A stretch of 7,040 nucleotides of DNA, from contig JALQVK010000155.1 of NCBI GenBank assembly GCA_023260375.1, positions 1 to 7,040 on the forward strand, given 5' to 3'. How positions within the stretch are numbered: position 1 is the stretch's first letter; each line of letters opens with the position of its first letter. The stretch comes from Rhodoluna sp. Its GTDB lineage: Bacteria > Actinomycetota > Actinomycetes > Actinomycetales > Microbacteriaceae. Of this stretch, positions 5,745-7,040 are shown piece after piece. Below the pieces are notes generated by a model. It made no database searches. It was not told where the DNA came from and worked only from the letters and a program-made list of their open reading frames with translations. The translations under genes were made by a program, and so were the position numbers.

Positions 5745-6416
5745 CTATTCACCGCTGAGGATTTTTGTCAGCCACGACACGCGATGAATTTCACTCGGTC
5801 CGTGAAGGCGCAAAGCTTCGATATGAGAAGCAGAGGCGTAGCCTTTGTGTCCGTCCAGTTGATACATGGGAAATTCTTTGGCCAGGTCAATCATTAGCCG
5901 ATCACGAGTCACCTTTGCAATGCAAGCCGCAGCCGCTACCGAAACGCAGTCTCGGTCAGCTTTTGCTCTTACAGTGACCGGGATTCTGGTAACCACATGT
6001 TCAAGCCAATTGTGTGTTCCGTCTAGCAAGATGTGGACTTGGTTTTGCGCAAGTGCGTCTTTGATCTCATCAAGTTCCGCCAACTGCCTTAGAGCGCGAA
6101 CCGCCGACTGAGCTAGGGCTGCAACGATTCCATGCGAATCAATGTCCTTGGCATCGACCATTCCAACGGCGAAACCAGGTGCCCAAGTAATGAGTTGCTC
6201 GTAAACCGATTCTCGGCTCTTCTCAGTCATGAGTTTTGAATCTTGCAGGCTTGTAGGGATCTTGCCAACGTCCAAAGTCTTCAAATCTAAGACGAACGCG
6301 CCAACGGCGACTGGCCCGGCAACTGCACCGCGGCCAACTTCATCAATTCCTATGACGTAGCGAAAAGCGCCGAGGCTTCGCTCAACGTCAGTTGTTGGGT
6401 ACGGCTTTGAAGACAT
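5745..6416 (-). CDS. rnhB: Ribonuclease HII
   Basis: RNase HII cuts the RNA strand of RNA-DNA hybrids and starts ribonucleotide excision repair by nicking at misincorporated ribonucleotides; it is cytoplasmic and needs Mg or Mn. The 223 residues match the family. The first motif GIDEVGRGAVAGPVAVGA (23-40) gives Asp25 and Glu26; LLDG gives Asp132; KADRDCVSVAAA gives Asp154, completing the DEDD set. The 3' end carries HKGYASASHIEAL (190-202) and the conserved HRVSW (211-215). The usual AAAS before IAKV reads AAAAC here, a non-catalytic change. The ATG at 6416 lies inside lepB, a 29-base overlap in another frame, so the two genes are very likely co-transcribed. No strong Shine-Dalgarno precedes it, but this start leaves a short normal N-terminus before the first motif. 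Confidence 0.97.
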   Translation of the reverse strand: MSSKPYPTTDVERSLGAFRYVIGIDEVGRGAVAGPVAVGAFVLDLKTLDVGKIPTSLQDSKLMTEKSRESVYEQLITWAPGFAVGMVDAKDIDSHGIVAALAQSAVRALRQLAELDEIKDALAQNQVHILLDGTHNWLEHVVTRIPVTVRAKADRDCVSVAAAACIAKVTRDRLMIDLAKEFPMYQLDGHKGYASASHIEALRLHGPSEIHRVSWLTKILSGE

Positions 6417-7040
6417 TTGGATAATTGTCCAGCCACTTCCAGTGCTTGAAAGGGAAGCTCACCACAAACGCGCGCCCAACGATGAATTTTTTATTCACGA
6501 AGCCTTTGTTTGGTAAATCTCCGTGAAAACGCGAGTCTTCACTATTACCGCGATTGTCACCCAAAACCCAATAAGAATCGGCAGGCACTTTGACATCGAA
6601 AGTTTTGTCACTGGGATTCGATCCTGGTGAAACGTATGGTTCGGTTATGGCAGTTCCGTTGATCATGATTTTTCCACTTGGAGAACAGCAAACCACTCGG
6701 TCGCCAGGCTTTCCAATGATTCGTTTCACAAGGTGCTGCGACGAATCTGGGGCGATCAATCCGAATGCCGAAAGGAAAAAATCGACCCCTTGCTCAATTG
6801 GGCCCTTGTTCGAAACCACCGGCTTGCTGTTGAGCCATCCACCTGGATCTTTGAACACCACGACATCGCCGCGTTCTGGTGCGATTACTGTCGGGACCAA
6901 TTCATTCACAAAGATTCGGTCATCAATTTGCAAAGTTTCAAGCATTGAACCCGAGGGAATGAAAAAGGAGCGCAGTAAGAAAGTCTTTATCAACAGGCTC
7001 AGGATGAGCGCAGCTCCGACAACGGTGACGAAATCAATAA
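6388..7040 (-). CDS. lepB: Signal peptidase I, 5' end beyond the window
   Basis: Membrane-anchored serine protease that cleaves signal peptides from exported proteins on the outer face of the membrane. The frame stays open to the window edge. Numbered from the TTG at 6993, the visible protein has 201 residues plus about 15 more upstream (IDFVTVVGAALILSLL), which form the N-terminal membrane anchor; the TTG is therefore unlikely to be the true start. The catalytic Ser is residue 16 in FIPSGSMLETL, and the general-base Lys is residue 90 in VKRIIGKPGD, giving the Ser-Lys dyad. The box-E motif WVLGDNRGNSEDSR (142-155) is intact. The segment between boxes is longer than in minimal SipS enzymes and includes DPGGWL, as in actinobacterial LepB. 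The stop lies within rnhB. In related genomes rplS lies upstream of lepB; that cannot be seen here. Confidence 0.96.
   Translation of the reverse strand, partial: IDFVTVVGAALILSLLIKTFLLRSFFIPSGSMLETLQIDDRIFVNELVPTVIAPERGDVVVFKDPGGWLNSKPVVSNKGPIEQGVDFFLSAFGLIAPDSSQHLVKRIIGKPGDRVVCCSPSGKIMINGTAITEPYVSPGSNPSDKTFDVKVPADSYWVLGDNRGNSEDSRFHGDLPNKGFVNKKFIVGRAFVVSFPFKHWKWLDNYPNVFKAVPNN

Noticed and set aside
6418..6431. TGGATAATTGTCCA near-palindrome just upstream of rnhB as a regulator site
   Set aside because: It lies within lepB coding sequence, encodes normal residues, has one mismatched pair, and matches no operator I recognise.
6388..6993. Signal peptidase starting at the TTG at 6993
   Set aside because: The frame continues open to the window edge and the upstream residues form the expected N-terminal membrane anchor, so the TTG is internal and the gene is simply cut by the window.
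1..7040. Mobile element, CRISPR array, tRNA or phage defence system
   Set aside because: No transposase, integrase, spaced repeats, tRNA-like cloverleaf or defence-family protein was seen; every gene belongs to a housekeeping, recombination or transport family.

Overview
This window looks like a chromosomal segment from an actinobacterium with unusually moderate GC content; by eye it is near half GC, not measured. The best clue is the gene order. On the minus strand, transcription runs lepB (signal peptidase I), rnhB (RNase HII), a DUF2469 gene, yraN, comM/yifB, dprA. The same backbone is seen in actinobacteria such as Mycobacterium tuberculosis (Rv2903c, Rv2902c, Rv2901c, Rv2898c, Rv2897c, Rv2896c), and DUF2469 is essentially an actinobacterial family. 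Moderate GC together with Microbacteriaceae-like protein motifs suggests a small-genome freshwater Microbacteriaceae (Luna type, such as Rhodoluna or Aquiluna). That placement is inference.

All eight genes lie on the minus strand, so the window reads from high to low coordinates. 7040-5745: lepB (5' end beyond the window) overlaps rnhB by 29 bases. 5713-5390: the DUF2469 gene, with a possible internal leaderless promoter. 5349-2325: yraN, comM and dprA, with comM and dprA coupled by overlapping stop and start codons. 2324-2247: a 78-base gap. 2246-1: an oligopeptide/dipeptide ABC importer, with a DppC/OppC-type permease followed by a lipoprotein substrate-binding protein that runs off the window. 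A perfect 7-bp hairpin sits between the two importer genes.

Functionally the window has two parts. The first is a housekeeping and DNA-processing block: protein export processing (LepB), ribonucleotide removal (RNase HII), a predicted nuclease-fold protein (YraN), and two proteins that handle incoming single-stranded DNA during transformation and recombination (ComM branch-migration helicase, DprA RecA loader). The second is a nutrient-uptake block for peptides; the codon bias of its binding protein suggests high expression.

No RNA genes, insertion sequences, CRISPR arrays, long repeats or strong intrinsic terminators were recognised. No gene-free stretch exceeds 80 bases. I did not find a convincing undescribed system. 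The points most worth checking are the possible leaderless start sites, the intergenic hairpin, the unusual permease-first importer order next to dprA, and the function of DUF2469.
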